DNA of 64,000 nucleotides from Terriglobia bacterium (lineage in GTDB: Bacteria; Acidobacteriota; Terriglobia; Bryobacterales; Bryobacteraceae). The position numbers and the translations under genes are program-made. The stretch lies in the NCBI GenBank assembly GCA_021324615.1, contig JAJPIT010000029.1:1-64000 (forward strand), given 5' to 3'. Every line of letters starts with the position of its first letter. Within the stretch, counting starts at the first letter, position 1. The notes below the pieces were generated by a model. The model worked only from the letters and a program-made list of their open reading frames with translations, was not told the DNA's origin and ran no database searches. This document shows, one piece after another, positions 29,593-37,579 of the stretch.

Positions 29593-31974
29593 GTGAAACG
29601 GACGCTTGCATTTTTCCTGCTGCTGCCCGCCTTCGCCGCGCCGCCGGCGCCGGAAAGCCACTTCGGACACAAGATCGGCGTGGATAATGAGCTGCTCGAT
29701 TGGGACAAGGTCGTCAGCTATTTCCAGGCGCTTGAACAATCGAGCGACCGGATCAAACTCCAGGAGCTCGGCAAAACGGTGGAGGGCCGGCCGCAGATCG
29801 CCGCGATCCTCTCCTCGGCGGCCAATCTCAAGAATCTCGATCACTACCTCGATATCCAGCGCCGCCTCTCGGATCCGCGCCGGACCACCCCGGCCGAGGC
29901 CGCGCGCCTGGAAGCCGAAGGGAAAGCGATCGTCATGATCACCTGCTCGATCCACGCCACCGAAGTCGCCTCCACCCACACCGCGGTCGAGTTCGCCTAT
30001 CGCCTGCTGACCGAGCAGAATCCGAAGTTCCGCGCGATTCTCGACAACGTGATCCTGCTTCTGGAGCCGTCGCAAAATCCCGACGGCGTCGATATCGTCA
30101 CCCGCTGGTACCGGAAAACGCGCGGCACGCCCTACGACGGATCGAGCCCGCCGGAGCTTTATCATCACTACGTCGGCCACGACGATAACCGCGATTGGTA
30201 CATTTTCACGCAGCCGGAAACGCGCAACACGGCTTCGCTCGAAAACCGGTGGCATCCCGAGATCGTCTACGACGTTCACCAGATGGCGCCCAACGGAGCG
30301 CGCCTGTTCGTTCCGCCATGGATGGATCCGGTGGACCCCAATATCGATCCGATCCTGGCGAGCATCTGCAACATGATCGGCACCGGCGTGGCCACCGATC
30401 TGTATGCCGCCGGAAAAACCGGCATCGCCATCAACGGCGTCTACGATTTCTGGTCCCCCGCGCGGCAGTATCAGGCCTATCACGGCGGCGCGAGAATCCT
30501 GACCGAATCGGCCAGCGCGAGGCTGGCCACGCCGATCACGATCCGGCCCCAGGATATCGCCGAAAACGCGCTGGGCTACAATCCCCGCGAAAGAAGCTGG
30601 AACTACCTGGTTCCCTGGATGGAAGGCACCTGGCATCTGCGCGACATCATCGATTATCAGGAGATCGCCTGGGAATCGGTTCTGTATCAGGCCGCCACCC
30701 GGCGCAGCGATCTGCTTCGCTACTTCTATCAGATCAACAAGGATAACGTGGAGCGCTCCAACCCCAACGCGTTCGTGATCCCCGCAGTGCAAAACGATCC
30801 CGGCGCCGCCAGGAAAATGCTCGAAACCCTGGCCTTCGGCGATATCGAAATTCAGCGCGCCGCCGATAGTTTCACCGCCGACGGAAAGCCGTTTCCCGCC
30901 GGCAGCTACGTGATCAGCATGCATCAGCCGTTTTCCGGCTGGGCGAAGACCTTGCTTGAGGTGCAAAACTATCCCGATCTGCGCCTGTATCCCGGCGGCC
31001 CGCCCAAGCGCCCCTACGACGTAACCGCGCAGACGCTGCCGCTGCTGATGGGCGTCGATGTCGCCACCGTGAAGGACAGCTTCACCGCGAATCTGAAGCC
31101 CGCGGCCCGCTTCAGCTTTGAATTGGACCATCCTAAACCGCTGGACGGCTGGCCGGCAAGCGATGTGGATTCGTGGAGGGAAGTGGCCCGCCTATGGAAG
31201 TCGGCTAAGCCGGTCTATCGCGACACCGCCACTGGCGATTTTTACCAGTCTCCGGGCAACGGCCGCAAGGAGATCCCGGCGCCGCGCATCGGGATGTATC
31301 AAAGCTACAATCCCAGCATGGACGAGGGCTGGACGCGCTGGCTCTTCGACGACTTCGGATTCGTTCACACCTCGCTGCATAACGCCGATATTCAGGCCGG
31401 CGGGCTGCGGCAGCGCTTTGATACGATCATCATTCCGGATCAGCAGCGCGGCCAGATCGTCAATGGCCATCGTCCCGGCACCATGCCCCCCGAATATTGC
31501 GGGGGAATCGGGGAAAAAGGCTCGGCCGCGCTGAAGGAATTCGTCGAGCAGGGCGGCACTCTGATTCTGCTCAATCATGCCTCCGACTACGCCACCCAGG
31601 ACTTGGGCGTGAAAGCCAGAAACGTGCTGGCCGGAGTCGCCAGCCGCGACTTCTATTCGCCCGGATCGTTGCTGAACGTGAGCTTAGATCCCAAGAGCCC
31701 GCTCGCTTACGGAATGCCGGAGCGCATCACGTTGTGGAGCGAGCAAAGCCCGGCCTGGGACGCCCCGCCCGAGCAGGTCGTGGCTCGTTATCCCCCGGAC
31801 CATGTGCTGGCTTCGGGTTGGCTGCTCGGAGAAAAATATCTGGCCGGCCGGGCCGCGCTGTTGGATGTGCCGGTGGGGCATGGCCGCATGATTCTTTTCG
31901 GGATGCGGCCGCAGTATCGGGGACAGAGCTACCAGAACTTCAAGCTGCTGTTCAACGCGCTGGTTTATCATTGA
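29593..31974 (+). CDS. Secreted M14-family zinc carboxypeptidase-like protein
   Basis: A 793-residue exported protein with signal peptide MKRTLAFFLLLPAFAA. The zinc ligands His121 and Glu124 (SIHATEV) and His229 (DVHQM) are in place, and PSQNPDG precedes the third ligand as in M14 carboxypeptidases. The C-terminal half of about 400 residues ends in a flavodoxin/glutamine-amidotransferase-like region (LILLNHASDYA, GHGRMILFGMRPQYRGQSY), the usual acidobacterial layout. It should cleave C-terminal residues or peptide bonds outside the cell. GTG is preferred over the ATG two codons earlier. The last 23 bases overlap the convergent 31952 gene. Confidence 0.86.
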   Translation: MKRTLAFFLLLPAFAAPPAPESHFGHKIGVDNELLDWDKVVSYFQALEQSSDRIKLQELGKTVEGRPQIAAILSSAANLKNLDHYLDIQRRLSDPRRTTPAEAARLEAEGKAIVMITCSIHATEVASTHTAVEFAYRLLTEQNPKFRAILDNVILLLEPSQNPDGVDIVTRWYRKTRGTPYDGSSPPELYHHYVGHDDNRDWYIFTQPETRNTASLENRWHPEIVYDVHQMAPNGARLFVPPWMDPVDPNIDPILASICNMIGTGVATDLYAAGKTGIAINGVYDFWSPARQYQAYHGGARILTESASARLATPITIRPQDIAENALGYNPRERSWNYLVPWMEGTWHLRDIIDYQEIAWESVLYQAATRRSDLLRYFYQINKDNVERSNPNAFVIPAVQNDPGAARKMLETLAFGDIEIQRAADSFTADGKPFPAGSYVISMHQPFSGWAKTLLEVQNYPDLRLYPGGPPKRPYDVTAQTLPLLMGVDVATVKDSFTANLKPAARFSFELDHPKPLDGWPASDVDSWREVARLWKSAKPVYRDTATGDFYQSPGNGRKEIPAPRIGMYQSYNPSMDEGWTRWLFDDFGFVHTSLHNADIQAGGLRQRFDTIIIPDQQRGQIVNGHRPGTMPPEYCGGIGEKGSAALKEFVEQGGTLILLNHASDYATQDLGVKARNVLAGVASRDFYSPGSLLNVSLDPKSPLAYGMPERITLWSEQSPAWDAPPEQVVARYPPDHVLASGWLLGEKYLAGRAALLDVPVGHGRMILFGMRPQYRGQSYQNFKLLFNALVYH

Positions 31975-32254
31975 GCCGCCGCGATTGCGGTTCCCCCGCG
32001 AGCGGGATCACGGCGACGCCGCGCCGGCGGCGAAGCTCGGCGGCGGCTTGCCGCCGGCGGTCCGCTTCGGCCTCCTGCCGGGCGCGAATTTCATCCTCTG
32101 TCGCCAGCCGGTGCGACTTGGCGAGAATCATCTTTGCGGCAATGCGCGGCGGCGCCTCGACCAGGGCGCCGTCGCGGCTGGCCAGCCAGACATCGGCCGG
32201 CAGGCTCGCCGCGAGCGCGTGGAGATCCTGCCAGTACTTTCTAAGATCACGCAT
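31952..32254 (-). CDS. Uncharacterised 100-residue protein, third gene of an unknown cluster
   Basis: A small soluble protein with a globular N-terminal half (YWQDLHALAASLPADVWLAS, PRIAAKMILAKSHRLA) and a charged helix (EDEIRARQEAEADRRRQ). It ends with GVAVIPLAGEP. No family is recognised. Its start overlaps the 68-residue gene by 8 bases, and its end is antisense to the last 23 bases of the peptidase gene. The tight overlap with two upstream genes supports it being real. Codon composition is like its neighbours. Confidence 0.62.
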   Translation of the reverse strand: MRDLRKYWQDLHALAASLPADVWLASRDGALVEAPPRIAAKMILAKSHRLATEDEIRARQEAEADRRRQAAAELRRRRGVAVIPLAGEPQSRRLNDKPAR

Positions 32255-32453
32255 CGCCGCCGCCCCGCAACGCCCGGGCGATCTCTTCCATGGCGCGCCG
32301 CTTTTCCTCCGCGCTCATCAGCGGATGAATGTCTTCGATCTTGATGGCGTCGCGCCGGCGCCGCCCTTCCACCTCCTGCGCCACGGACCGGCGCAGCTCC
32401 TCGAGCGCCGCCGCGTCCAGCTCCCGCACCAAGGCTTTGAATTTCGCTTTCAT
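32247..32453 (-). CDS. Uncharacterised 68-residue helical protein
   Basis: A short, mostly alpha-helical, highly charged protein (MKAKFKALVRELDAAALEEL, then RRDAIKIEDIHPLMSAEEKRR). No transmembrane segment or zinc motif. It overlaps the upstream 219-residue gene by 4 bases (ATGA) and the downstream gene by 8. Size and overlap could suggest a toxin-antitoxin module, but no toxin fold or DNA-binding motif is visible, so no function is assigned. Confidence 0.6.
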   Translation of the reverse strand: MKAKFKALVRELDAAALEELRRSVAQEVEGRRRRDAIKIEDIHPLMSAEEKRRAMEEIARALRGGGDA

Positions 32454-33109
32454 CGTCTGTTCCTTTCGTTGTAGGCCCGTTCGATTTCGTCGGCGTTGGC
32501 GGAAATCTGGACGGCCATTTTCTTCAGGGCCGCCGCGCGGGCCAGCAGCGCGCCGGAGACGCCCCTGGAGAGATCGACCGGCAGCACCATCTCTTCGGTG
32601 ACCGCCTGGCGCATCTGTCCCAGCACGCGTTCGGCGCGCTCCTGCGCGATCGATTCCAGCGCGCGGGCGCGCGACATCGCCGCGTGCGATTCGCCGCGCA
32701 AGGCCGCGATCTGCGCCTGCGGGATCAGATGCTCGACGATCTGTTCGATGGCGCGGGTCACCAGCCCGTTCTGGCTCTCCAGGGCGATCTCCGCCAGCAG
32801 CTTCTTGAAGTCGGGCTTTTCGCCGGCGCAGGCGCTGGCCACCAGCGTTTCGATGGCGATCCGCGCCGCGGCGGCGGCCTGTTCGCGCAGTTCGCGGGCC
32901 AGCCCGCTCAACACCCGCTCCGCTTTCTTCAGTTTCGACAGATGATCCTCGGCGCTTTGCTGCGCCGCGGCGGCTTCGGCCACCTCGGGCCGCTGCTCGG
33001 CGGCGGCGATCGATTCCTCCACCCGTTTCTGCAACTCCTGCGCCAGGCGTTGCTCGTCCTCGGTGGCCACCGCTTCGAGGGTCGGCGTTCTGGCCAGATC
33101 AAAACTCAT
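32450..33109 (-). CDS. Uncharacterised 219-residue coiled-coil protein, first gene of an unknown cluster
   Basis: A soluble, Ala/Glu-rich protein predicted to be nearly all helical. A long coiled coil covers roughly residues 20-80 (DEQRLAQELQKRVEESIAAA, SKLKKAERVLSGLAREL). A globular stretch containing LVASACAGEKPDFKKLLAEI follows, then more helices. The ATG at 33107-33109 is set by GAGGAG 6 nt upstream; a longer frame would add over 80 implausible residues. TAAGAT (33134-33129) is a possible -10. It leads a three-gene overlapping cluster. No family recognised. Confidence 0.68.
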   Translation of the reverse strand: MSFDLARTPTLEAVATEDEQRLAQELQKRVEESIAAAEQRPEVAEAAAAQQSAEDHLSKLKKAERVLSGLARELREQAAAAARIAIETLVASACAGEKPDFKKLLAEIALESQNGLVTRAIEQIVEHLIPQAQIAALRGESHAAMSRARALESIAQERAERVLGQMRQAVTEEMVLPVDLSRGVSGALLARAAALKKMAVQISANADEIERAYNERNRR

Positions 33110-33289
33110 GAAAATCTCCTCTGCGCGGATCTTATCCCGGCCGGCGTGCCGCAAAAGGCCGGCAAAAGCGTCAATTTGGTGAAAAAACGGCCCAAATTCG
33201 CGCGCAACACGCGCTTTGCCGGCGCAACGATCGGGGGCTTTTTGCAAGCAATCTAAGCGATTCGCCCCGTACCCTGGCCGCGCGGCTCC

Positions 33290-33298
33290 TGCTAGTAT
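33290..33298 (+). promoter_or_regulatory. Extended -10 promoter TGCTAGTAT
   Basis: TG-C-TAGTAT has the TGn extension and 4 of 6 core matches. It ends 17 nt before the ATG at 33316, which leaves a leader of about 10 nt without a recognisable ribosome site. Confidence 0.45.
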
Positions 33299-33315
33299 GT
33301 GAGCGGCGGTATGGT

Positions 33316-33888
33316 ATGCGGCGGCTAATGCTGGTTCTGTTGCTCGGTGTTGCGGCAAGCGCGCAGTCTTTGGTCGAACACGCCGCGGCGGCGGCCGGAG
33401 GCAGCATCGGCGGGGTGGCGGGCAAGAAAGTCGGCGAGGGTCTGGCCGGCATTTTCAACAAAGTCGATGTATCCGCGGCGAAAGCCGCCAAAAGCGGGGC
33501 CTCGAAGACGCCGTTGGGGGAAGCCGCGGATGAGTTTATGGAAGTCGGACCCGGCGTGCCCAGGAGCGCGCCGTCGGTTCCCCCGCCTCCGCCTCTTCAT
33601 CGCGCCGCGGTTCGCAAAGTGGCGCGGACTCCGGCGCCCGTCCCCGCTGCGCCCGCCGCGCCTGCCGCGCCTCCGCCTCCGGCGCCGCAGCCCACCCGCG
33701 ACGATCTCAGAAAGGCCGAAACGGGAATGAGTCGCGACGCGCTGCTGCAAATGGGGCCGCCGGCGGTGCGCATCACCATGTTTGAGGACGGTCACCTGCT
33801 CGAAATTTACCGCTATATGGCGGAGGATACGATCGTCGGCGTGGTGCGCCTGATCGATGGAACGGTTGCGGCCGTGCAAATGCCCTAA
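33316..33888 (+). CDS. Exported Pro/Ala-rich protein with BamE-like C-terminus
   Basis: A 190-residue protein with signal peptide MRRLMLVLLLGVAASAQ. A Gly/Ala-rich region (AAAAAGGSIGGVAGKKVG) and a proline-rich spacer (about residues 90-130) precede a small domain: LRKAETGMSRDALLQMGPP, then HLLEIYRYMAEDTIVGVVRL. The last part resembles the SmpA/BamE/OmlA fold, where GMSRDALLQ-type helices precede a two- or three-strand sheet; this is by eye only. Its stop codon is part of the -10 of the GNAT gene. Confidence 0.68.
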   Translation: MRRLMLVLLLGVAASAQSLVEHAAAAAGGSIGGVAGKKVGEGLAGIFNKVDVSAAKAAKSGASKTPLGEAADEFMEVGPGVPRSAPSVPPPPPLHRAAVRKVARTPAPVPAAPAAPAAPPPPAPQPTRDDLRKAETGMSRDALLQMGPPAVRITMFEDGHLLEIYRYMAEDTIVGVVRLIDGTVAAVQMP

Positions 33889-33891
33889 GAT
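33886..33891 (+). promoter_or_regulatory. Candidate -10 TAAGAT, 6 nt before the GNAT gene GTG
   Basis: TAAGAT overlaps the TAA stop of the previous gene and ends exactly 6 nt before the GTG at 33898. That is the spacing at which transcription would begin at the start codon. The same hexamer with the same spacing occurs at 29581. Confidence 0.45.
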
Positions 33892-33897
33892 GGGCGT

Positions 33898-34410
33898 GTG
33901 CTGATCCGCGTTCTCACGCCGGCAGACGCCGTCGCTTTTTCAAAACTGCGGCGCGAGCGGCTGGAAGACTCCCCACGCGCCTTCGCCGAATCGCTGGCCG
34001 AGCACGATTCCCTGCCCCTTTCCAAGATCGCCGAGCGTCTGTCCCGTTCTCCCGACAACTTCGTGGTCGGCGCATTTTCGCCGAAGGCGGAACTGATCGG
34101 AATGGCGGGATTCGCGCGCAATTCGCGCTTGAAAAGCCGGCATAAGGGAGTGATCTGGGGCGTCTATGTCCGGCCGGGCTGGCGCGGCGCCGGCGTGGGG
34201 CGCGCGCTGCTGACGGAGTTGATCCGCCAGGCGAAAAAGTCGTCCGGCCTGGAGCAGATTTACCTGACCGTTTCCACCACCCAGGTCGCCGCCCGGCGCC
34301 TGTATGAGTCGCTTGGCTTTGAATGCTTCGGGCACGAACGCCACGCGCTGAAAATCGGCGACGACTACGTGGATGAAGATCACATGGTGCTGTGGCTGAC
34401 GCCAGACTGA
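33898..34410 (+). CDS. GNAT-family N-acetyltransferase
   Basis: A 170-residue single GNAT domain that uses acetyl-CoA. The pyrophosphate-binding motif A reads VYVRPGWRGAGVGRALL (WRGAGVG 95-101). The later LTVSTTQVAARRLYESLGF is the usual motif B with the Tyr/Gly-Phe ending, followed by ECFGHERHALKIGD. Substrate unknown. It starts with GTG, 9 bases after the preceding stop, without a Shine-Dalgarno. Confidence 0.88.
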   Translation: MLIRVLTPADAVAFSKLRRERLEDSPRAFAESLAEHDSLPLSKIAERLSRSPDNFVVGAFSPKAELIGMAGFARNSRLKSRHKGVIWGVYVRPGWRGAGVGRALLTELIRQAKKSSGLEQIYLTVSTTQVAARRLYESLGFECFGHERHALKIGDDYVDEDHMVLWLTPD

Positions 34411-34470
34411 TTTTATTTCTCCGGCCGGATTCCGGCGGTGCGGGAAGCGGTGGTCGATCGGGCCAGAGAG

Positions 34471-34476
34471 TATAAT
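34471..34476 (+). promoter_or_regulatory. Consensus -10 TATAAT, 6 nt before a lipoprotein GTG
   Basis: A perfect TATAAT is followed by CGGGAT and then the GTG at 34483. Transcription starting at the usual 6-7 nt from the hexamer would begin on the start codon itself. This is the cleanest leaderless candidate in the window. Confidence 0.65.
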
Positions 34477-34482
34477 CGGGAT

Positions 34483-34896
34483 GTGCGCCAAATATTGCCG
34501 ATCGCGGTGGCCGCGCTTGCGGCGGCCTGTTCCCGCGATATCCAGAATCCGGAGGCCGTTAAGCGGGGAGTGCTGCAATACTTGGACGAGAGAAAGGCGC
34601 AGACCGGCCTCGATCCGGCGCAGATGCAGATCGATATCGGCTCGGTTTCCTTTGAACGGAATGAAGCGCGCGCAGCGGTGATCTTTCGTCCGAAAAACGA
34701 GCCGGATCCGCAGCCGCTGAGCATCACCTACGTGCTGGACCGCAAGGGCAACCGATGGGTGGTGCGCCCGCATGCGGCTTCCAGCGGAAATCCACATGGG
34801 GCGGAGCTGCCGCCGGGCCATCCCGGCGCCGGCGGCGTAGACGGCCAGCCGCTGCCGCCCGGCCATCCGGCGATTCCGGAAGGCCCGCGGCCATGA
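34483..34896 (+). CDS. Hypothetical lipoprotein
   Basis: A 137-residue protein with lipoprotein signal MRQILPIAVAALAAAC (Cys16). The middle part (IDIGSVSFERNEARAAVIF, SITYVLDRKGNRWVVRP) looks like a small beta-rich NTF2- or cystatin-like domain. The tail carries two LPPGHP copies, as in many acidobacterial lipoproteins. An upstream in-frame GTG at 34438 would put 15 charged residues before the signal and precede the TATAAT, so the GTG at 34483 is preferred. Its stop overlaps the next start by 4 bases. Confidence 0.75.
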   Translation: MRQILPIAVAALAAACSRDIQNPEAVKRGVLQYLDERKAQTGLDPAQMQIDIGSVSFERNEARAAVIFRPKNEPDPQPLSITYVLDRKGNRWVVRPHAASSGNPHGAELPPGHPGAGGVDGQPLPPGHPAIPEGPRP

Positions 34897-36077
34897 AAAC
34901 GGTCGCCGTGCTGGGAGGAGGACCGGCCGGTGCGTTCGCGGCCGAAAGACTGGCGCGCGCCGGCCTGCGCGTCATCGTATTCGATGAAAAACTCGCCTGG
35001 GAAAAGCCCTGCGGCGGCGGATTGACGTATAAAGCGTACAAAGAATATCCGTTTTTGATCGAAAACGACACACCCAAGCGGCTGATTACGGAGACGTCGA
35101 TCGCGGCGCCGAAGGCCGGCGAAGTGAAGATGGCGCTGCGGCGCCCGCTGGTGATTTACTCGCGCTTCGATCTGAACCGCATGCTGCTGGAGCGCGCCGC
35201 GCGGGCCGGAGCCGCGGTCGAAAAGACGCGGGTGCTGGGAATCGAGCGGCGGGACCGCGGCTGGAGGCTGCGCACGCGCTCCGGCGCGGCCGAAGCCGAT
35301 TTCTGCATCATCGCGACAGGAGCGCGGAATCCGCTGCGGGAGGTGGGAACCGAGTGGCGCGCCGGCGATACCATGAGCGCGCTCGGCTACTATGTCCCGG
35401 CCTCGCGGGAGCGCATCGACATTCAATTCCTGGAGCAGTTGGAAGGATACATCTGGGTGTTTCCGCGCTGCGGCCACCTTTCGGTGGGCATCTGCGGCAA
35501 GGGGGAGCCGGCGCAGTCGCTGCGCGCGCGGCTGGAGCGGTATATGGATGAGCGGGGCATTCCCTGGAAGGGATCGGCGTTCTACAGCCACATGCTGCCC
35601 TCGCTGGAAACTCCGGGATGGAAGCAGAACCGTGTGGCGGGCGACGGTTGGCTGGCGGTGGGCGACGCCGGGGGGCTGGTGGATCCGATCACCGGCGAAG
35701 GCTTGTACTACGCCATGCGTTCGGGCGATCTGGCCAGCCGCGTGGTGTTGGGGGAGACGCATTCCTTCGGCGAAAAGGCCGCCGCCTACCGCGCGCTTCT
35801 GCGCCGCGAATTCGCGCTCGATCTGGAGTTCGCGGCGATGCTTGCCAAGCGTGTCTTTCTGGGCCGTTTCATGTTCAACACGGTTCCGGCGCGCATGATC
35901 CAGTTCATCCGCCGCAGCCCGCGTTTTCGCGATCTGATGCAGGATCTGTTCGCGGGCACGCAGCCTTATCTGACGCTCAAAAGCCGGCTGCTGCGCAATT
36001 TGAACGGGACGCTTCAGGAAGTGCTGATGAATTTCTTTCTGAACCGCGTGATTCCGGAACGCTCGCCGGGCCTATGA
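34893..36077 (+). CDS. Geranylgeranyl-reductase-family FAD oxidoreductase
   Basis: A 394-residue flavoprotein of the ChlP/geranylgeranyl reductase group. The FAD site [20 protein letters not shown] begins at residue 5, PCGGGLT follows near residue 44, and [19 protein letters not shown] is the conserved FAD/substrate motif. Members reduce isoprenoid chains of quinones, lipids or chlorophyll precursors. With no photosynthesis genes visible, a quinone or lipid substrate is more likely here. It overlaps the lipoprotein and hemL genes by 4 bases each, so it is probably part of one transcript. Confidence 0.85.
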   Translation: MKTVAVLGGGPAGAFAAERLARAGLRVIVFDEKLAWEKPCGGGLTYKAYKEYPFLIENDTPKRLITETSIAAPKAGEVKMALRRPLVIYSRFDLNRMLLERAARAGAAVEKTRVLGIERRDRGWRLRTRSGAAEADFCIIATGARNPLREVGTEWRAGDTMSALGYYVPASRERIDIQFLEQLEGYIWVFPRCGHLSVGICGKGEPAQSLRARLERYMDERGIPWKGSAFYSHMLPSLETPGWKQNRVAGDGWLAVGDAGGLVDPITGEGLYYAMRSGDLASRVVLGETHSFGEKAAAYRALLRREFALDLEFAAMLAKRVFLGRFMFNTVPARMIQFIRRSPRFRDLMQDLFAGTQPYLTLKSRLLRNLNGTLQEVLMNFFLNRVIPERSPGL

Positions 36078-37360
36078 ACACCGCGCGTTCGGAGGCCTGG
36101 TTCGCGCGGGCGCAGTCGCGGATCCCGGGCGGGGTGAATTCGCCGGTGCGCGCCTTTAAGGCCGTGGGCGGCGCGCCGAGGTTTATCGCGCGCGGGCAGG
36201 GCTCGCGCCTCTTCGATATCGACGGCAACGCCTACATCGACTATGTGGGATCGTGGGGGCCGCTGATTTTAGGGCACGGCCATGCCGCGGTGAGCGAAGC
36301 GGTGCGCGCCGCGCTAGAAGACGGGACCAGCTTCGGCGCGCCCACAGAGCGCGAAGTGGAGCTGGCGGAACTGATCGCGCAGATCATGCCGTCGATGGAG
36401 ATGTCGCGGCTGGTCAACTCCGGGACCGAGGCGACCATGAGCGCGCTGCGGCTGGCGCGGGGTTTCACCGGCCGCGAGCTGACCGTCAAATTCGAAGGAT
36501 GCTATCACGGGCACGTCGATTCGCTGCTGGTCAAGGCGGGTTCGGGCATGGCGACTCTGGGGATCGCCGACACCGCCGGCGTGCCCGCCGGATTCGCCGC
36601 GAGCACGATCGCGCTGCCGTTCAACTCGGTCGCGGCCGCCGAGCAGGCGTTCCAGCGGCACGGCGGCAAGATCGCCTGCGTGATCGTCGAGCCGGTGGCC
36701 GGCAACATGGGCTGCGTTCCGCCGCTTCCGGGGTTTCTGGAGGCCTTGCGCGAACTGACCGCGCGCCACGGCGCGCTGCTGATTTTCGACGAGGTGATGA
36801 CCGGGTTCCGCCTGGGGCTGGGCGGCGCGCAACAGCGATTCGGCATCAGGCCCGATCTGACCACGCTCGGAAAAATTATCGGCGGCGGACTGCCCCTGGC
36901 GGCATACGGGGGCCGCGCCGACGTGATGAAGCGCGTCGCGCCGCTGGGGCCGGTGTATCAGGCGGGAACGTTATCGGGCAATCCTCTGGCGGTGGCCGCC
37001 GGACTGGCGGCGCTGCGCTATCTACGGGACCATCCGGAGATCTACGGCGAGCTGGAGAGGCGCGCCGCGCAGTTATGCGCCTGTCCGCCGCCCCAAGTGA
37101 CGGTGAACCGCGCCGGATCGATGTTCACGTTTTTCTTCACCGGCCGGCCGGTGACCGATTGGGAATCGGCGCGGCAGTGCGACACGGAACGGTTTGCGCG
37201 ATTTTTTCATCACCTGCTGGAGCGCGGGGTGTACCTGCCGCCATCACAGTTCGAGGCGGGTTTTGTTTCGGCGGCGCACAGCGAGGAGGATATCCGGAGG
37301 ACCGTGGAAGCCGCGCGGGAGTTTTTTGAAGCGGCCGCCCCTCCGCCCTCCAATCCGTGA
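36074..37360 (+). CDS. hemL: Glutamate-1-semialdehyde 2,1-aminomutase
   Basis: A 428-residue PLP enzyme converting glutamate-1-semialdehyde to 5-aminolevulinate in haem synthesis by the C5 route. Signatures: [17 protein letters not shown] near the start, [16 protein letters not shown] for PLP phosphate binding, [10 protein letters not shown], and Lys267 in [11 protein letters not shown] for the Schiff base. [16 protein letters not shown] is characteristic of HemL. Start chosen at the ATG that overlaps the upstream stop (ATGA). Length is normal. Confidence 0.96.
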   Translation: MNTARSEAWFARAQSRIPGGVNSPVRAFKAVGGAPRFIARGQGSRLFDIDGNAYIDYVGSWGPLILGHGHAAVSEAVRAALEDGTSFGAPTEREVELAELIAQIMPSMEMSRLVNSGTEATMSALRLARGFTGRELTVKFEGCYHGHVDSLLVKAGSGMATLGIADTAGVPAGFAASTIALPFNSVAAAEQAFQRHGGKIACVIVEPVAGNMGCVPPLPGFLEALRELTARHGALLIFDEVMTGFRLGLGGAQQRFGIRPDLTTLGKIIGGGLPLAAYGGRADVMKRVAPLGPVYQAGTLSGNPLAVAAGLAALRYLRDHPEIYGELERRAAQLCACPPPQVTVNRAGSMFTFFFTGRPVTDWESARQCDTERFARFFHHLLERGVYLPPSQFEAGFVSAAHSEEDIRRTVEAAREFFEAAAPPPSNP

Positions 37361-37548
37361 CCGCCGGGCTTTGTGAAAGCTGCGCGTTTTGCAGGCGGAT
37401 CCGCTCTGACCGCGGCTCGCTCTTCTATCTGTGCGAGCGGTCCTTCCACGATCCGGCGTATCCGAAATATCCGCGCCTGCCGGTGCTGGCCTGCGGCGGC
37501 TATCAGCGCCGGGTGGAAGAAGCCGGGAGCGGCGATCCTCCGGAGTGA
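37357..37548 (+). CDS. Small Cys-rich protein coupled to hemL
   Basis: A 63-residue protein starting at a GTG that overlaps the hemL stop (GTGA). Cys6, Cys9 and Cys12 (CESCAFC) plus Cys26 and Cys46 (LYLCERS-like and LACGGYQ) suggest a metal-binding knuckle. The segment [18 protein letters not shown] gives it the look of a conserved small protein rather than a chance frame. No family name or function is recognised. The 31 bases after it lead to the convergent flavoprotein gene. Confidence 0.68.
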   Translation: MTAGLCESCAFCRRIRSDRGSLFYLCERSFHDPAYPKYPRLPVLACGGYQRRVEEAGSGDPPE

Positions 37549-37579
37549 GGCCGGGGACGGCTGCCGTTGCCGCCGCGGA

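Noticed and set aside
29152-31131. 659-codon open frame on the minus strand opposite the M14 peptidase
   Set aside because: The zinc peptidase motifs lie on the plus strand; the antisense product lacks any domain or plausible start signal.
31952-32453. Toxin-antitoxin interpretation of the 68- and 100-residue pair
   Set aside because: No RelE/ParE, PIN, HigB, MazF or DNA-binding antitoxin motif is visible, and a third larger gene is coupled to them.
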